Positions 1 through 7,113 of a stretch of 9,639 nucleotides of DNA are shown here, piece by piece. Both the position numbers and the translations under genes were made by a program. How positions within the stretch are numbered: position 1 is the stretch's first letter; every line of letters begins with the position of its first letter. The notes under the pieces were generated by a model. That model was not told the origin of the DNA, did no database searches, and was given only the letters and a program-made list of their open reading frames with translations. The DNA is from an uncultured Lachnospiraceae bacterium (GTDB taxonomy: Bacteria; Bacillota; Clostridia; Lachnospirales; Lachnospiraceae), in the NCBI GenBank assembly GCA_902803355.1, contig CADCPP010000118.1:1-9639 (forward strand), read 5' to 3'.

Positions 1-404
1 TCCACAAGCGTATTGAACACGTCGATCATCGGAATACCGGTGCGGATCATCTTGTTCGGCAGGATACGCTTGGACGGATTGAAGGAAGGTCCGCCGATGG
101 GGATCATGTTCTCCTTCAAAGCGGGACCGTGATCGCGCGGCACGCCGGTGCCGTCGAAGATGCGTCCCAGAAGGTTTTCGGAGAAGGACACCATCATGGG
201 CCTGCCCAGAAAACGCACAGGGTCTGTCGTGCTGACGCCCTGAGCGCCGGCAAAGACCTGAAGGGATACGATATCCTTATCCAGCTTGATCACGCTGGCA
301 TAGCTGTCGCCCACAAGAGCCAGGTCGCCGTTGCGCACGCCTTCGGCCCTGACGGTGACCACATTGCCGATGATCGATCTGATTTCTGTATATACTTTCT
401 GCAT
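1..404 (-). CDS. atpB: V-type ATP synthase subunit B, N-terminal part (cut by window edge)
   Basis: Non-catalytic nucleotide-binding subunit of the V1 head, which alternates with subunit A in the A3B3 ring of the membrane-bound ATP-driven proton or sodium pump/synthase. Only the first 134 residues are present. They cover the N-terminal beta-barrel (about residues 1-70) and the start of the nucleotide-binding domain, including GRIFDGTGVP (80-89), GGPSFNPSKR (104-113) and the family-typical MIRTGIPMIDVFNTL. The start ATG at 404-402 has AGGAGG at 415-410 with a 5-nt spacer. The stop codon of subunit A (416-414) overlaps this ribosome binding site, so translation of the two is probably coupled. 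Family assignment is firm; whether the enzyme moves H+ or Na+ cannot be told from this part. Confidence 0.95.
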   Translation of the reverse strand, partial: MQKVYTEIRSIIGNVVTVRAEGVRNGDLALVGDSYASVIKLDKDIVSLQVFAGAQGVSTTDPVRFLGRPMMVSFSENLLGRIFDGTGVPRDHGPALKENMIPIGGPSFNPSKRILPNKMIRTGIPMIDVFNTLV

Positions 405-413
405 ACGGTCCTC

Positions 414-2144
414 CTATTTCACGGCCTTAGCCTGGTAAAAGTCCGCGATCTTCTTTTCCTGCGCCTCAAACTCCGGCGTCTCGAAGTAGGTGCCGTGCCA
501 GTCCAGAAATTCCTGACGGAGCTGGTTGAAGAATGCACGGATCTCTTTTTTATCGGTCAGATCGTATTCGGTCATCAGTACGTCATACAGTCTGTCGAAT
601 TCGGTCCTCTGCCGTTCCGGCGGGCAGACCGCGTCGATCGGATCGAAGGAGTTCTGCTGCAGGTAGACCGCATCCAGAAGCTCACCCTTCTGATAAAGGA
701 TATAGTCTTCCGACGAGGTGCCTTCCTCGCCCACCACCTTCATCATCTGGTTCACTTCGATGCTGCGGTGCAGGATCGAACGGGCCTGCTCTACGCGTGC
801 CTTGTCGACCACGCCCTCGTATTTCGACCAGGAATCGATAGGATGGATGGCCGGATATTTGCGGGCGTCGGAGCGCTCGCGGGAAAGCCCGTGGAAGGCG
901 CCCACCACCTTCAGGGTGGCCTGCGTCACCGGCTCCTCGAAGTTGCCGCCTGCCGGCGATACGGTCCCGCCGATGGTGATGGAGGCCTTGCGGCCGTCCT
1001 TCAGGCGGACCTTTCCGGCGCGTTCATAGAAGGCTGCGATGGTCGATTCAAGGTATGCCGGGAACGCTTCTTCGCCGGGGATCTCTTCCAGTCTGCCGCT
1101 CATCTCACGCATGGCCTGCGCCCAGCGGCTGGTGGAGTCCGCAAGAAGCAGGACGTCCAGACCCATCTGACGGTAATATTCCGCCAGCGTGACCGCCGTG
1201 TAGCAGGAAGCTTCACGGGCCGCTACAGGCATGGATGAGGTATTGCAGATGATGATCGTGCGTTCCATGAGGGAGCGGCCCGTCTTCGGGTCCTCAAGCT
1301 CCGGGAACTCGGTCAGCACTTCCACGACCTCGCCGGCGCGCTCGCCGCAGGCCGCCACGATCACGACGTCCGCTTCCGAGTTTTTCGCCTCCAGATGCTG
1401 CAGCACCGTTTTGCCGGCGCCGAAGGGCCCGGGCACACAGAAAGTGCCGCCCTTGGCCACCGGAAGGAAGGCGTCGATGCAGCGGATCTTGGTGACCAGC
1501 GTCTCATCCGGGCGCAGCCGTTCCTCATAGCATTTCACCGCCTGTTTGATCGGGTGGGAAAAGACCATGGATAATTCCTTTTCCTCTCCCTTGTCGTTTT
1601 CGATCACGCAGACGGTATCTCTGACATTATATGTGCCTTTTTCTTTGATCGATTTTACGGTCCATTCCCCTTTGGTAATGAAGGGGACCATGATCTGGTG
1701 CGTAAAGATCCCTTCCGGAACCGTCCCGATCGTATCTCCCGCCACGACGGTTGCCCCGGCCGCGACCTTCGGGGTGAATTCCCAGTCTTTATCCGGGATC
1801 GGGTTTAAATAGACGCCTCTTTCCAGAAAGAAACCGCATTGTTTGGCCAGATCGGGCAAGGGGTTCTGAAGCCCGTCGTAGACCTGCGTCAGCAGACCGG
1901 GGCCGAGCTCAACGCTCATCAGTTCACCGGTGAATTCCACCGGATCGCCGACCTTGATGCCCTGCGACATTTCGTAGATCTGCATACTGGCTTCGCCGTT
2001 CGCGATGCGGATGACCTCACCTTTTAAGCGCTTGTCATCCACGATGACGTAACCCACTTCATTTTTGCGAACGGAGCCCTGAAAGCTGACCTTGATCAGG
2101 TTTCCGTTCACTCCGGTTACTCGTCCTGTTATCATACTGCTCAT
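414..2144 (-). CDS. atpA: V-type ATP synthase subunit A, catalytic
   Basis: Catalytic subunit of the V1 head, which hydrolyses or makes ATP. With the start at 2144 it has 576 residues, the usual length. An N-terminal beta-barrel (MITGRVTGVNGNLIKV) is followed by the A-specific 'bulge' region (about 110-185). The P-loop GPFGAGKT is at 239-246 and ACGERAGE, with the presumed catalytic Glu268, at 265-272. Next come LLLADSTSRWAQAMREMSGR (332-351) and a helical C-terminal domain. Wording such as NTSSMPVAAREAS resembles the spirochaete/Bacteroidota-type A subunit. The open frame extends 29 codons further upstream to 2231, but that would overlap the preceding gene. The ATG at 2144 follows a GGGAGAG ribosome binding site and matches the family N-terminus. 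ATG at 2135 is a less likely alternative. The gap to the upstream DUF2764 gene is 13 bp. Confidence 0.96.
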   Translation of the reverse strand: MSSMITGRVTGVNGNLIKVSFQGSVRKNEVGYVIVDDKRLKGEVIRIANGEASMQIYEMSQGIKVGDPVEFTGELMSVELGPGLLTQVYDGLQNPLPDLAKQCGFFLERGVYLNPIPDKDWEFTPKVAAGATVVAGDTIGTVPEGIFTHQIMVPFITKGEWTVKSIKEKGTYNVRDTVCVIENDKGEEKELSMVFSHPIKQAVKCYEERLRPDETLVTKIRCIDAFLPVAKGGTFCVPGPFGAGKTVLQHLEAKNSEADVVIVAACGERAGEVVEVLTEFPELEDPKTGRSLMERTIIICNTSSMPVAAREASCYTAVTLAEYYRQMGLDVLLLADSTSRWAQAMREMSGRLEEIPGEEAFPAYLESTIAAFYERAGKVRLKDGRKASITIGGTVSPAGGNFEEPVTQATLKVVGAFHGLSRERSDARKYPAIHPIDSWSKYEGVVDKARVEQARSILHRSIEVNQMMKVVGEEGTSSEDYILYQKGELLDAVYLQQNSFDPIDAVCPPERQRTEFDRLYDVLMTEYDLTDKKEIRAFFNQLRQEFLDWHGTYFETPEFEAQEKKIADFYQAKAVK

Positions 2145-2157
2145 TGAAACTCTCCCA

Positions 2158-2679
2158 TCATAAGCTGTAAACGCGCTGCTGAATGTCATCGAACAGATGC
2201 CTGAATTCGGCCTGTCCCTTTTCCTTTTCAAAGCAGCTCTTTCGTTCCAGCAATTTCAGTTTTACCGCATAGCCGAATATGACCTCATCGTCAAACATGT
2301 GAAGTCCCTCCAGCGTGTCCAGAAGCTCAAATTCATAATTCAGAAGGATCTGCTCCGCTTCCAGCGGATTCTTCGCGTTCAGGACCGCGGAGACTACCTG
2401 CGCGTTCATCCCGTCCTTATCGAAATCCGAGGGATACGGTTTGCCAAGCGCAAGGCTCCGCTGCTGGTTCAGTTCCTTCATCAGCGAGCCGTAGGATGCT
2501 GCCCATTCCTTAAGCAGCGGCCCTTCCGAAGAAGACAGGCTGAGGGATTCCAGCAGCTTGTACTTTTCCTCGCTCACATTGCCCTCACAGCAGCGCAGAA
2601 ACTCCGCGTAGCTCATGGGCATGTCGCCGTCGGAGGTCAGCATCGGCAGGCTGGATGCCAGATAATAGTAGGATGCCAT
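2158..2679 (-). CDS. DUF2764 family protein of the V-type ATPase operon (putative C-like subunit)
   Basis: 173-residue protein beginning MASYYYLASSLPML, the signature start of the DUF2764 family, which is found between subunits E and A in V-ATPase operons of spirochaetes, chlamydiae and Bacteroidota. No enzymatic motif is visible. The protein is acidic and mostly helical, with no signal peptide or membrane span. Because these operons lack an obvious subunit C, it has been thought to fill the central-stalk/C-like position; for this copy that is inference from gene position. The start ATG at 2679-2677 has AGGAGG at 2690-2685 with a 5-nt spacer, and the E stop codon (2693-2691) directly abuts that site, so the two are probably translationally coupled. 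The family call rests on the N-terminal motif plus context. Confidence 0.85.
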   Translation of the reverse strand: MASYYYLASSLPMLTSDGDMPMSYAEFLRCCEGNVSEEKYKLLESLSLSSSEGPLLKEWAASYGSLMKELNQQRSLALGKPYPSDFDKDGMNAQVVSAVLNAKNPLEAEQILLNYEFELLDTLEGLHMFDDEVIFGYAVKLKLLERKSCFEKEKGQAEFRHLFDDIQQRVYSL

Positions 2680-2690
2680 AGGGACCTCCT

Positions 2691-3251
2691 TCAGATCTCA
2701 AGCTTTCTGAAATACGGCATCAACATCTCCATGATCTCTTTGTCCGAGCAGTCAAAATAGCCGGAACCGTCGTTGGCGGCCAGCCGGAACCCCGCCTGGA
2801 TGCCCTTCGTCGGCCTGATGGTCAGGCCGGCCCTGATCTCTTCTGCCAGTTCACCGGTGAGTGATTCGCTGACCTCGGCTACTTCAGCCGTATAGGCGGA
2901 AAGATCTTCTCCCTCCGCGGCAGCGCGGATCAGCTTGCCGAGAGATTCTCCCGTGAAGGAATCGCGTATCTTGGCCGCCAGTATTCTTTCATACGCTGCC
3001 TGCACTTCCGCCTTGAACGCCAGCAGGGCATCTCGTTTTGCCTGCTCCGCGCTCACGATGGCGCTCTCCCGCAGCGTGGTGATCTCTTTTTCCGAAGCTT
3101 CCTTGGTGCGCGCCGCTTCCGCTTTGGCGTCTGCGATGATCGCTTCCGCTTTCTTCTTCGCTTCGGCTATGATCGCATCTGCCTGCAAATTGGCCTGATC
3201 GATCCCTTCCTTGCGGATCGATGATACCAGGTCCTGGATCTGTAATTCCAT
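2691..3251 (-). CDS. atpE: V-type ATP synthase subunit E (peripheral stalk)
   Basis: 186-residue peripheral-stalk subunit that holds the A3B3 head against rotation. The first ~100 residues are a long Ala/Glu/Lys-rich helix typical of the stalk coiled coil (for example AEAKKKAEAIIADAKAEAAR). A compact C-terminal domain follows, with LTIRPTKGIQAGFRLAANDG and a short end, FRKLEI, matching the family's usual head-binding domain. It is the first gene of the operon, about 100 nt downstream of the predicted transcription start. The start MELQIQDLV fits the family, but its ribosome binding site is unusually far away (see separate entry). Stop TGA at 2693-2691 touches the next gene's ribosome binding site. 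Confidence 0.92.
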   Translation of the reverse strand: MELQIQDLVSSIRKEGIDQANLQADAIIAEAKKKAEAIIADAKAEAARTKEASEKEITTLRESAIVSAEQAKRDALLAFKAEVQAAYERILAAKIRDSFTGESLGKLIRAAAEGEDLSAYTAEVAEVSESLTGELAEEIRAGLTIRPTKGIQAGFRLAANDGSGYFDCSDKEIMEMLMPYFRKLEI

Positions 3252-3270
3252 AGATATACTGCATCCTCCT
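3249..3270 (-). promoter_or_regulatory. Widely spaced ribosome binding site of subunit E
   Basis: A perfect AGGAGG (3270-3265) lies 13 nt upstream of the ATG chosen for subunit E. The downstream V-ATPase genes B and DUF2764 use 5 nt. A second ATG (3264-3262) touches the AGGAGG but lies in another frame, giving a protein without family resemblance. The E start is supported by its family-like N-terminus. The long spacer may lower initiation or reflect local mRNA structure. Confidence 0.6.
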
Positions 3271-3356
3271 TATGAAATATCATCTGATCGTTCTTTCTTC
3301 GCGTCTTTCACAGCTGTTCCGGGCACGAAGAGCAGAGCAAATAATTAATCAAAGCT

Positions 3357-3385
3357 ATCATAGCATGTTTCCGAATAATTAGCAA
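3357..3385 (-). promoter_or_regulatory. Sigma-70-type promoter of the V-ATPase operon
   Basis: On the minus strand, -35 TTGCTA (3385-3380), a 17-bp spacer and -10 TATGAT (3362-3357) give a near-consensus housekeeping promoter. Transcription would start near 3350, leaving a leader of about 100 nt before subunit E. The -10 box lies inside a perfect 11-bp inverted repeat GCTATCATAGC (3354-3364). Two copies of AATAATTA (3340-3347 and 3374-3381) bracket the promoter. Either could be a regulator site, but both may be chance in AT-rich DNA. Confidence 0.75.
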
Positions 3386-3436
3386 GATTTTGAGCGGTCG
3401 CACTTAATATATCTAAGCACTGTTCTGTTTACTCTC

Positions 3437-3465
3437 TTGCGCTTTTCCGCGGAAAATGATACAGT
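3437..3465 (+). promoter_or_regulatory. Promoter of the GPH transporter / PIG-L operon
   Basis: A -35-like TTGCGC (3437-3442) is followed by a 17-bp spacer and TACAGT (3460-3465). TGA at 3457-3459 makes this an extended -10 (TGn). Start of transcription would be near 3472, giving a leader of about 27 nt. Both hexamers deviate from consensus, so the assignment depends on spacing, the extended -10 and position just upstream of the gene. Confidence 0.5.
3443..3456. promoter_or_regulatory. Perfect 14-bp palindrome, candidate operator
   Basis: TTTTCCGCGGAAAA reads the same on both strands with no mismatch and no unpaired centre. It fits exactly between the -35 and the extended -10 of the predicted rightward promoter, a classic place for a repressor. 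The centre is GC rather than the CG usual for LacI-family operators, so the regulator family cannot be named. No regulator gene lies in the window. Confidence 0.5.
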
Positions 3466-3498
3466 TTTCTTATCTTTCCGGATATGGTGAGGTACCTT

Positions 3499-5013
3499 AT
3501 GGACGAAACAAAGCGAATGAAACGAAACCTTCTCTTTTTCCCGCTCGGGACCATCGGACGGGATATGGTCTATGCGCTGGTCACCAACTTTCTGATGACC
3601 TTCGTGCTCTTTACCCGTGAGCTGACGGACGCCCAGTTTTCGGCGATCGCGGCCATTATGGTAGCCGCCCGCATCTTTGACGCGCTGAACGACCCCATCA
3701 TGGGGAATATCATCGAGCGTACACGCACAAAGATCGGCAAGTTCAAGCCCTGGATCATCGCCGGCATGCTCTCCACCTCGCTCGTGATCTACGCGACCTT
3801 CAATGTCAGACTGCAGGGCTGGAGCTTCGTCTGGTTCTTCGGTGCCATGTATTTCCTCTACAGCATCACCTACACCATGGGAGACATTTCCTACTGGGGC
3901 ATGATCCCATCGCTAAGCTCTGACGGAGATACGCGCAACACCTTCACGGCGCGCACCACGCTCTTTGCCGGCATCGGCGGCACAGGGGCAGGCATCCTGA
4001 TCCCCATGCTGACCACCGGGGCAGGCGCCATCGGGGGCAGCACCACCATCGCCTACGGGCGGATCGCGCTGATCATCGCCCTGCTCTGCCCGGCCTTCCT
4101 GCTGTTTGTGATCTTCGGTGTCAAAGAGGACCGCTCTTACGAGGCCGAGCCTGTCCCGCCCGTAAGCTTTAAAAAGATCTGGAGCACCATTTCCGGCAAC
4201 AGCCAGCTGATCTGGATCTCTGTCATTTTCCTGATCCACGAGGTCGGCAACACGATCGTGGTCTCCGGCGTAGGCTCTACCTATATCTACGTTGAGTTCG
4301 GCTACCGCGGCGGACTGTACTCGCTGTTTACGACCATCGGCATGTCCGTTACCGCCCTGCTGATGATCTTCTATCCTGCCATTTCCCGCAAGGTGCCGCG
4401 CAAGCGCTTCATGCGGACGCTTCTGATCACATCCGTTGCCGGCTACGCGCTCATGCTGGTCCCCGGCGTGCTGATGAGATCCGGCGCCGTTATGCTGGGT
4501 ACCATGGACCTGAAATTCCTGCTCATCACCCTCGGCTACATGCTCGCGAATTTCGGCCAGTACGGCTTCTATCTGATTCTCATGATCTCCGTGATCAATA
4601 CGGTCGAGTACAACGAGTATATCCACGGCACGCGCGATGAGGGCATCATCACTTCCATGCGGCCCTTCCTTACCAAGCTCGCGTCCGCGCTGACCGTGGT
4701 GATCGCCTCCGCCACCTTCCTGCTGACAGGCGTGCGCGAATACACCAATCAGATCACCTCGCTTGAAAACGCTGCCGCGGCCGGCCGCATCAGCGAAGCG
4801 GAAAAGCTGGCGCAGATCGATGAAGTGCTGCTCAATGTGACGCATGGTCAGTCTTCCGGCATCCTTCTGGTCATGGTCATTGCTCCGCTTGTTCTGATGG
4901 TCATCAGCTATCTGCTCTACCTTAGGCATTACAAGCTGGATGAGCCGGAATATGACCGCATCTGCGCGGAGCTCAAGGAAAGAAGGGCTGCCGCATCGAA
5001 GGAGAACCAATGA
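3499..5013 (+). CDS. GPH/MelB-type sugar:cation symporter (MFS)
   Basis: Integral membrane transporter of the glycoside-pentoside-hexuronide:cation symporter family, bringing a sugar or glycoside into the cell with Na+ or H+. About twelve hydrophobic segments are visible. The cation-site acids of MelB appear conserved: D61 and D65 in RIFDALNDPIMG and D129 in YTMGDISYW. RTRTKIGKFKPW (74-85) is the family loop, and VEYNEYIHGTRDEGI (369-383) matches the conserved late motif. With the start at 3499 it has 504 residues, somewhat long for the family. Part of the excess is an Ala/Glu-rich stretch (about 411-453) before the last helix. An ATG at 3484 in the same frame has no ribosome binding site, while the ATG at 3499 is preceded by GGTGAGG. 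The gene overlaps the following deacetylase by 4 bp (ATGA). The substrate is unknown. Confidence 0.88.
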   Translation: MDETKRMKRNLLFFPLGTIGRDMVYALVTNFLMTFVLFTRELTDAQFSAIAAIMVAARIFDALNDPIMGNIIERTRTKIGKFKPWIIAGMLSTSLVIYATFNVRLQGWSFVWFFGAMYFLYSITYTMGDISYWGMIPSLSSDGDTRNTFTARTTLFAGIGGTGAGILIPMLTTGAGAIGGSTTIAYGRIALIIALLCPAFLLFVIFGVKEDRSYEAEPVPPVSFKKIWSTISGNSQLIWISVIFLIHEVGNTIVVSGVGSTYIYVEFGYRGGLYSLFTTIGMSVTALLMIFYPAISRKVPRKRFMRTLLITSVAGYALMLVPGVLMRSGAVMLGTMDLKFLLITLGYMLANFGQYGFYLILMISVINTVEYNEYIHGTRDEGIITSMRPFLTKLASALTVVIASATFLLTGVREYTNQITSLENAAAAGRISEAEKLAQIDEVLLNVTHGQSSGILLVMVIAPLVLMVISYLLYLRHYKLDEPEYDRICAELKERRAAASKENQ

Positions 5014-5780
5014 GTCTGACAAAAACCGCGCTTCGCTTTGCGGCGCCCGTGCCGCAGGCCGAAGCCTTTGAGCGTTATCTGTTTATCGGGCCGCATCCGG
5101 ATGATATCGAGATCGGGGCCGGAGCAACGGCGGCAAAGCTCGCCGCAGCAGGCAAGCAGGTCAGTTTTCTCGTCTGTATGGACGGCCGCTACGGGCTGGA
5201 GAACGCCCCTGCCAGCACCACACCGGAAGAGCTGGCCGTCTTAAGAAAAGAAGAAGCCATTGCTTCCGCACGGCTTCTTGGCGTAAGCGATATTCATTTT
5301 CTGGAGCTGTGCGACGGCGGCGCGTACGATACGGACGCTTTGCTTAGCGGCATGGCCCGGGTGATCGGAAAAGTGCAGCCGCAGATTCTCTTCGCGCCCG
5401 ATCCGGATGCCACATCCGAATGCCACGCAGATCACATAAACACCGGAGAAACCGCAAAAAAGCTGGCCTTTTTCGCGCCGTTTGAGGAGATCATGGCGGG
5501 GTACGGGGCCTCTTCTGCCAAGGTTCAGGCCATCGCCTTTTATATGACGGCAAGACCGAACCGCTTTGTGAAGACCCTCGGACTGATGGGACGGCAGCGC
5601 GCCGCCATTCTTTGTCATAAAACGCAGTTTACGGCGGAGCTTCCTGCCTATAAGGATATCGCGCTGTATCTAAGGCTCCGTGCCGTGGATTTTGGTCTCC
5701 GGAGCTTATACGGTCATGCCGAAGGCTTCCGCGTGCTTGGGCGGACGCAGATGCACTGTCTGCCGGAAGCCGGAGAATGA
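5010..5780 (+). CDS. PIG-L family (LmbE-like) zinc deacetylase
   Basis: 256-residue cytoplasmic protein of the family that removes acetyl groups from N-acetylglucosamine-type sugars and conjugates (relatives: MshB, BshB, diacetylchitobiose deacetylase). The active-site motif GPHPDDIEIGAG is at 27-38: H29 and D32 are expected zinc ligands and D31 the general base. A second motif, ECHADH (137-142), supplies H142 as the third ligand. RKEEAIASARLLGV (79-92) is the usual family helix. No signal peptide is seen, so it acts in the cytosol. AAGGAG lies before the ATG, which overlaps the transporter's TGA by 4 bp, so the two are one translationally coupled unit. The natural inference is that the transporter brings in an N-acetylated sugar compound that this enzyme deacetylates. 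The exact substrate is not visible. Confidence 0.88.
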   Translation: MSLTKTALRFAAPVPQAEAFERYLFIGPHPDDIEIGAGATAAKLAAAGKQVSFLVCMDGRYGLENAPASTTPEELAVLRKEEAIASARLLGVSDIHFLELCDGGAYDTDALLSGMARVIGKVQPQILFAPDPDATSECHADHINTGETAKKLAFFAPFEEIMAGYGASSAKVQAIAFYMTARPNRFVKTLGLMGRQRAAILCHKTQFTAELPAYKDIALYLRLRAVDFGLRSLYGHAEGFRVLGRTQMHCLPEAGE

Positions 5781-5844
5781 AGGTCCGAGATCCCTGAGAA
5801 TGCCAAAAGAGACAGCCGCCTTGTCTTTCTGGCTGAAGATGAGA

Positions 5845-5886
5845 AAGAAGCGCCGGCAGGCCCTGAAAAGCCTGCCGGCGCTTCTT
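5845..5886. terminator. Bidirectional hairpin terminator between convergent operons
   Basis: A perfect 17-bp stem (5845-5861 with 5870-5886, core GCGCCGGCAGGC) has an 8-nt loop CCTGAAAA. It lies between the end of the PIG-L gene (plus) and the end of the M20 peptidase gene (minus). The tails are T-rich rather than pure T runs: CTTCTTCTAT rightwards and CTTCTTTCTC leftwards. It probably stops transcription from both sides. Confidence 0.8.
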
Positions 5887-5905
5887 CTATCCATTAGCAA
5901 ATGGT

Positions 5906-7087
5906 TTACTGCGCAAGGAACTTGAGCGCGGACTTTACCATCACTTCCATGCCGTAAGGCAGGGCCTTTTCATCGGCATAGAAGCCGCCGCTGTGGATCG
6001 GGTAGTACGGCTTTCCTGCTTCATGGCAGCCCAGCCACCAGAAGGCGCAGGGGACTTTTTCGGTGTAGAAGGAGAAATCCTCGCCGCCCAGCGCGGAATT
6101 CTCGGGGATCACCAGCATCTCATCACCGCCCACTTCCCTGATCACGTCGCGGACCAGTTCAAACTGATTCGGATCGTTCACGGTGGGGCTGTAGCAGCGC
6201 AGATATTTGAAATCATAGCTGCCGCCCATGCCTTCGCTCACGCCCTTGATGATGTTTTCCATGCGCTCAGGCATCTTGTTGCGGATCTCCGGATTCAGGT
6301 TCCGGCAGGTGCCTTCCATTTCCACGGTATCGGCAATGATGTTGTAGCGCGTGCCGCCCTTCATCAGACCGATGGTCACGACCGCGCTGTCCAGCGGGCC
6401 TACATTGCGGGAGACGATGCTCTGCAGCGCACTGATGACCTGCGCCGCGATCACGATCGCGTCAATGCCGGCTTCCGGCGCAGAGCCGTGGCTGTTCTTC
6501 CCGTGGATGGTGATAAAAAAGCGGTCGGAGGAAGCCATCATGGCCCCGTTGCGGATCCCGATCTTCCCGGTGTCAAGCGGCGGCCAGACATGCTGGCCGA
6601 ACATCACGTCCACGTGGGGATTTTCCAGCACGCCGTCCTCGATCATCGCCTTGGAGCCGCAGGCTGCCGCGTCTTCTTCCGCCGGCTGGAAGACCAGCTT
6701 CACGCAGCCGTCGAATTCATTCTTCAGTTCATTCAGCACATAGGCTGCGCCAAGCAGCATGGCCGCGTGGGTATCGTGGCCGCAGCCGTGCATCACTCCG
6801 GGGTTCTCCGAGGTATACGGAAGCCCGGTGCATTCGGTAATGGGCAGAGCATCAAAGTCCGCGCGCAGGCCCACGCATTTGCCGGGGCCGCGTCCCTGAA
6901 TGACCGCCGACACGCCGTAGCCGCCGATGTTCTCCTTCGGTTCCAGGCCGATCTCGCGCAGCGTTTTGGCAATATACGCCGCCGTCTCTTTTTCCTCATG
7001 GCTCAGTTCGGGATGGCGGTGGAACCATTCACGGTGTTCCTTTACCTTATCCCAGTATTTATTGATGACCTCGCGAACATCACTCAT
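5906..7087 (-). CDS. M20 family metallopeptidase/amidohydrolase (possible AbgB partner)
   Basis: Cytoplasmic two-metal hydrolase of peptidase family M20D that cleaves amide bonds of N-acyl amino acids. Starting at 7087 it has 393 residues. Motifs in order: GLRADFDALPI (73-83); HGCGHDTHAA (100-109), with metal ligands C102 and H104; FQPAEE (133-138), E138; GQHVWP (164-169), H166; GKNSHGSAP (196-204) in the dimerisation domain, H200; GGEDFSF (334-340); and PIHSGGFYADE (363-373), H365. All expected ligands are present. It lies 62 bp downstream of abgA on the same strand. It may therefore be the second subunit of a p-aminobenzoyl-glutamate hydrolase. However, it is much shorter than E. coli AbgB (481 residues) and looks like a general hippurate/N-acyl-amino-acid hydrolase, so no gene symbol is given. 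An ATG at 7096 is in frame but touches the ribosome binding site. Confidence 0.9.
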   Translation of the reverse strand: MSDVREVINKYWDKVKEHREWFHRHPELSHEEKETAAYIAKTLREIGLEPKENIGGYGVSAVIQGRGPGKCVGLRADFDALPITECTGLPYTSENPGVMHGCGHDTHAAMLLGAAYVLNELKNEFDGCVKLVFQPAEEDAAACGSKAMIEDGVLENPHVDVMFGQHVWPPLDTGKIGIRNGAMMASSDRFFITIHGKNSHGSAPEAGIDAIVIAAQVISALQSIVSRNVGPLDSAVVTIGLMKGGTRYNIIADTVEMEGTCRNLNPEIRNKMPERMENIIKGVSEGMGGSYDFKYLRCYSPTVNDPNQFELVRDVIREVGGDEMLVIPENSALGGEDFSFYTEKVPCAFWWLGCHEAGKPYYPIHSGGFYADEKALPYGMEVMVKSALKFLAQ

Positions 7088-7102
7088 GACATTCATCCTC
7101 CT
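7085..7102 (-). promoter_or_regulatory. Ribosome binding site deciding the M20 peptidase start
   Basis: AGGAGG at 7102-7097 is followed at once by an in-frame ATG (7096-7094) and, 9 nt on, by a second ATG (7087-7085). A zero-length spacer is not expected to work, so the second ATG, giving MSDVREVINKYW, is preferred. The choice changes the protein by only three residues. Confidence 0.6.
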
Positions 7103-7113
7103 TTATTGTTCTG

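Noticed and set aside
129..1238. Long plus-strand open frame (369 codons) opposite subunits A and B
   Set aside because: It is antisense to two confidently identified ATPase genes, has low-complexity His/Arg-rich content and no family-like motif; it is a shadow of GC-rich coding DNA.
2145..2231. N-terminal extension of subunit A to an ATG at 2231
   Set aside because: The extra 29 residues overlap the DUF2764 gene, do not resemble the A family, and a good ribosome binding site lies before 2144.
2989..3264. Minus-strand 91-codon frame starting right after AGGAGG, overlapping subunit E
   Set aside because: It has no recognisable sequence and an Arg/Gly/Ser-rich composition typical of an out-of-frame reading, while the E frame is family-like throughout.
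3252..3356. Possible riboswitch in the ~100-nt leader of the V-ATPase operon
   Set aside because: Only a weak CTTCG/CGAAG pairing is visible and no known riboswitch core is recognisable.
3913..5022. Long minus-strand open frame (369 codons) opposite the GPH transporter
   Set aside because: It is rich in His, Asp, Gln and Gly with no domain pattern and lies fully across from a clear transporter gene.
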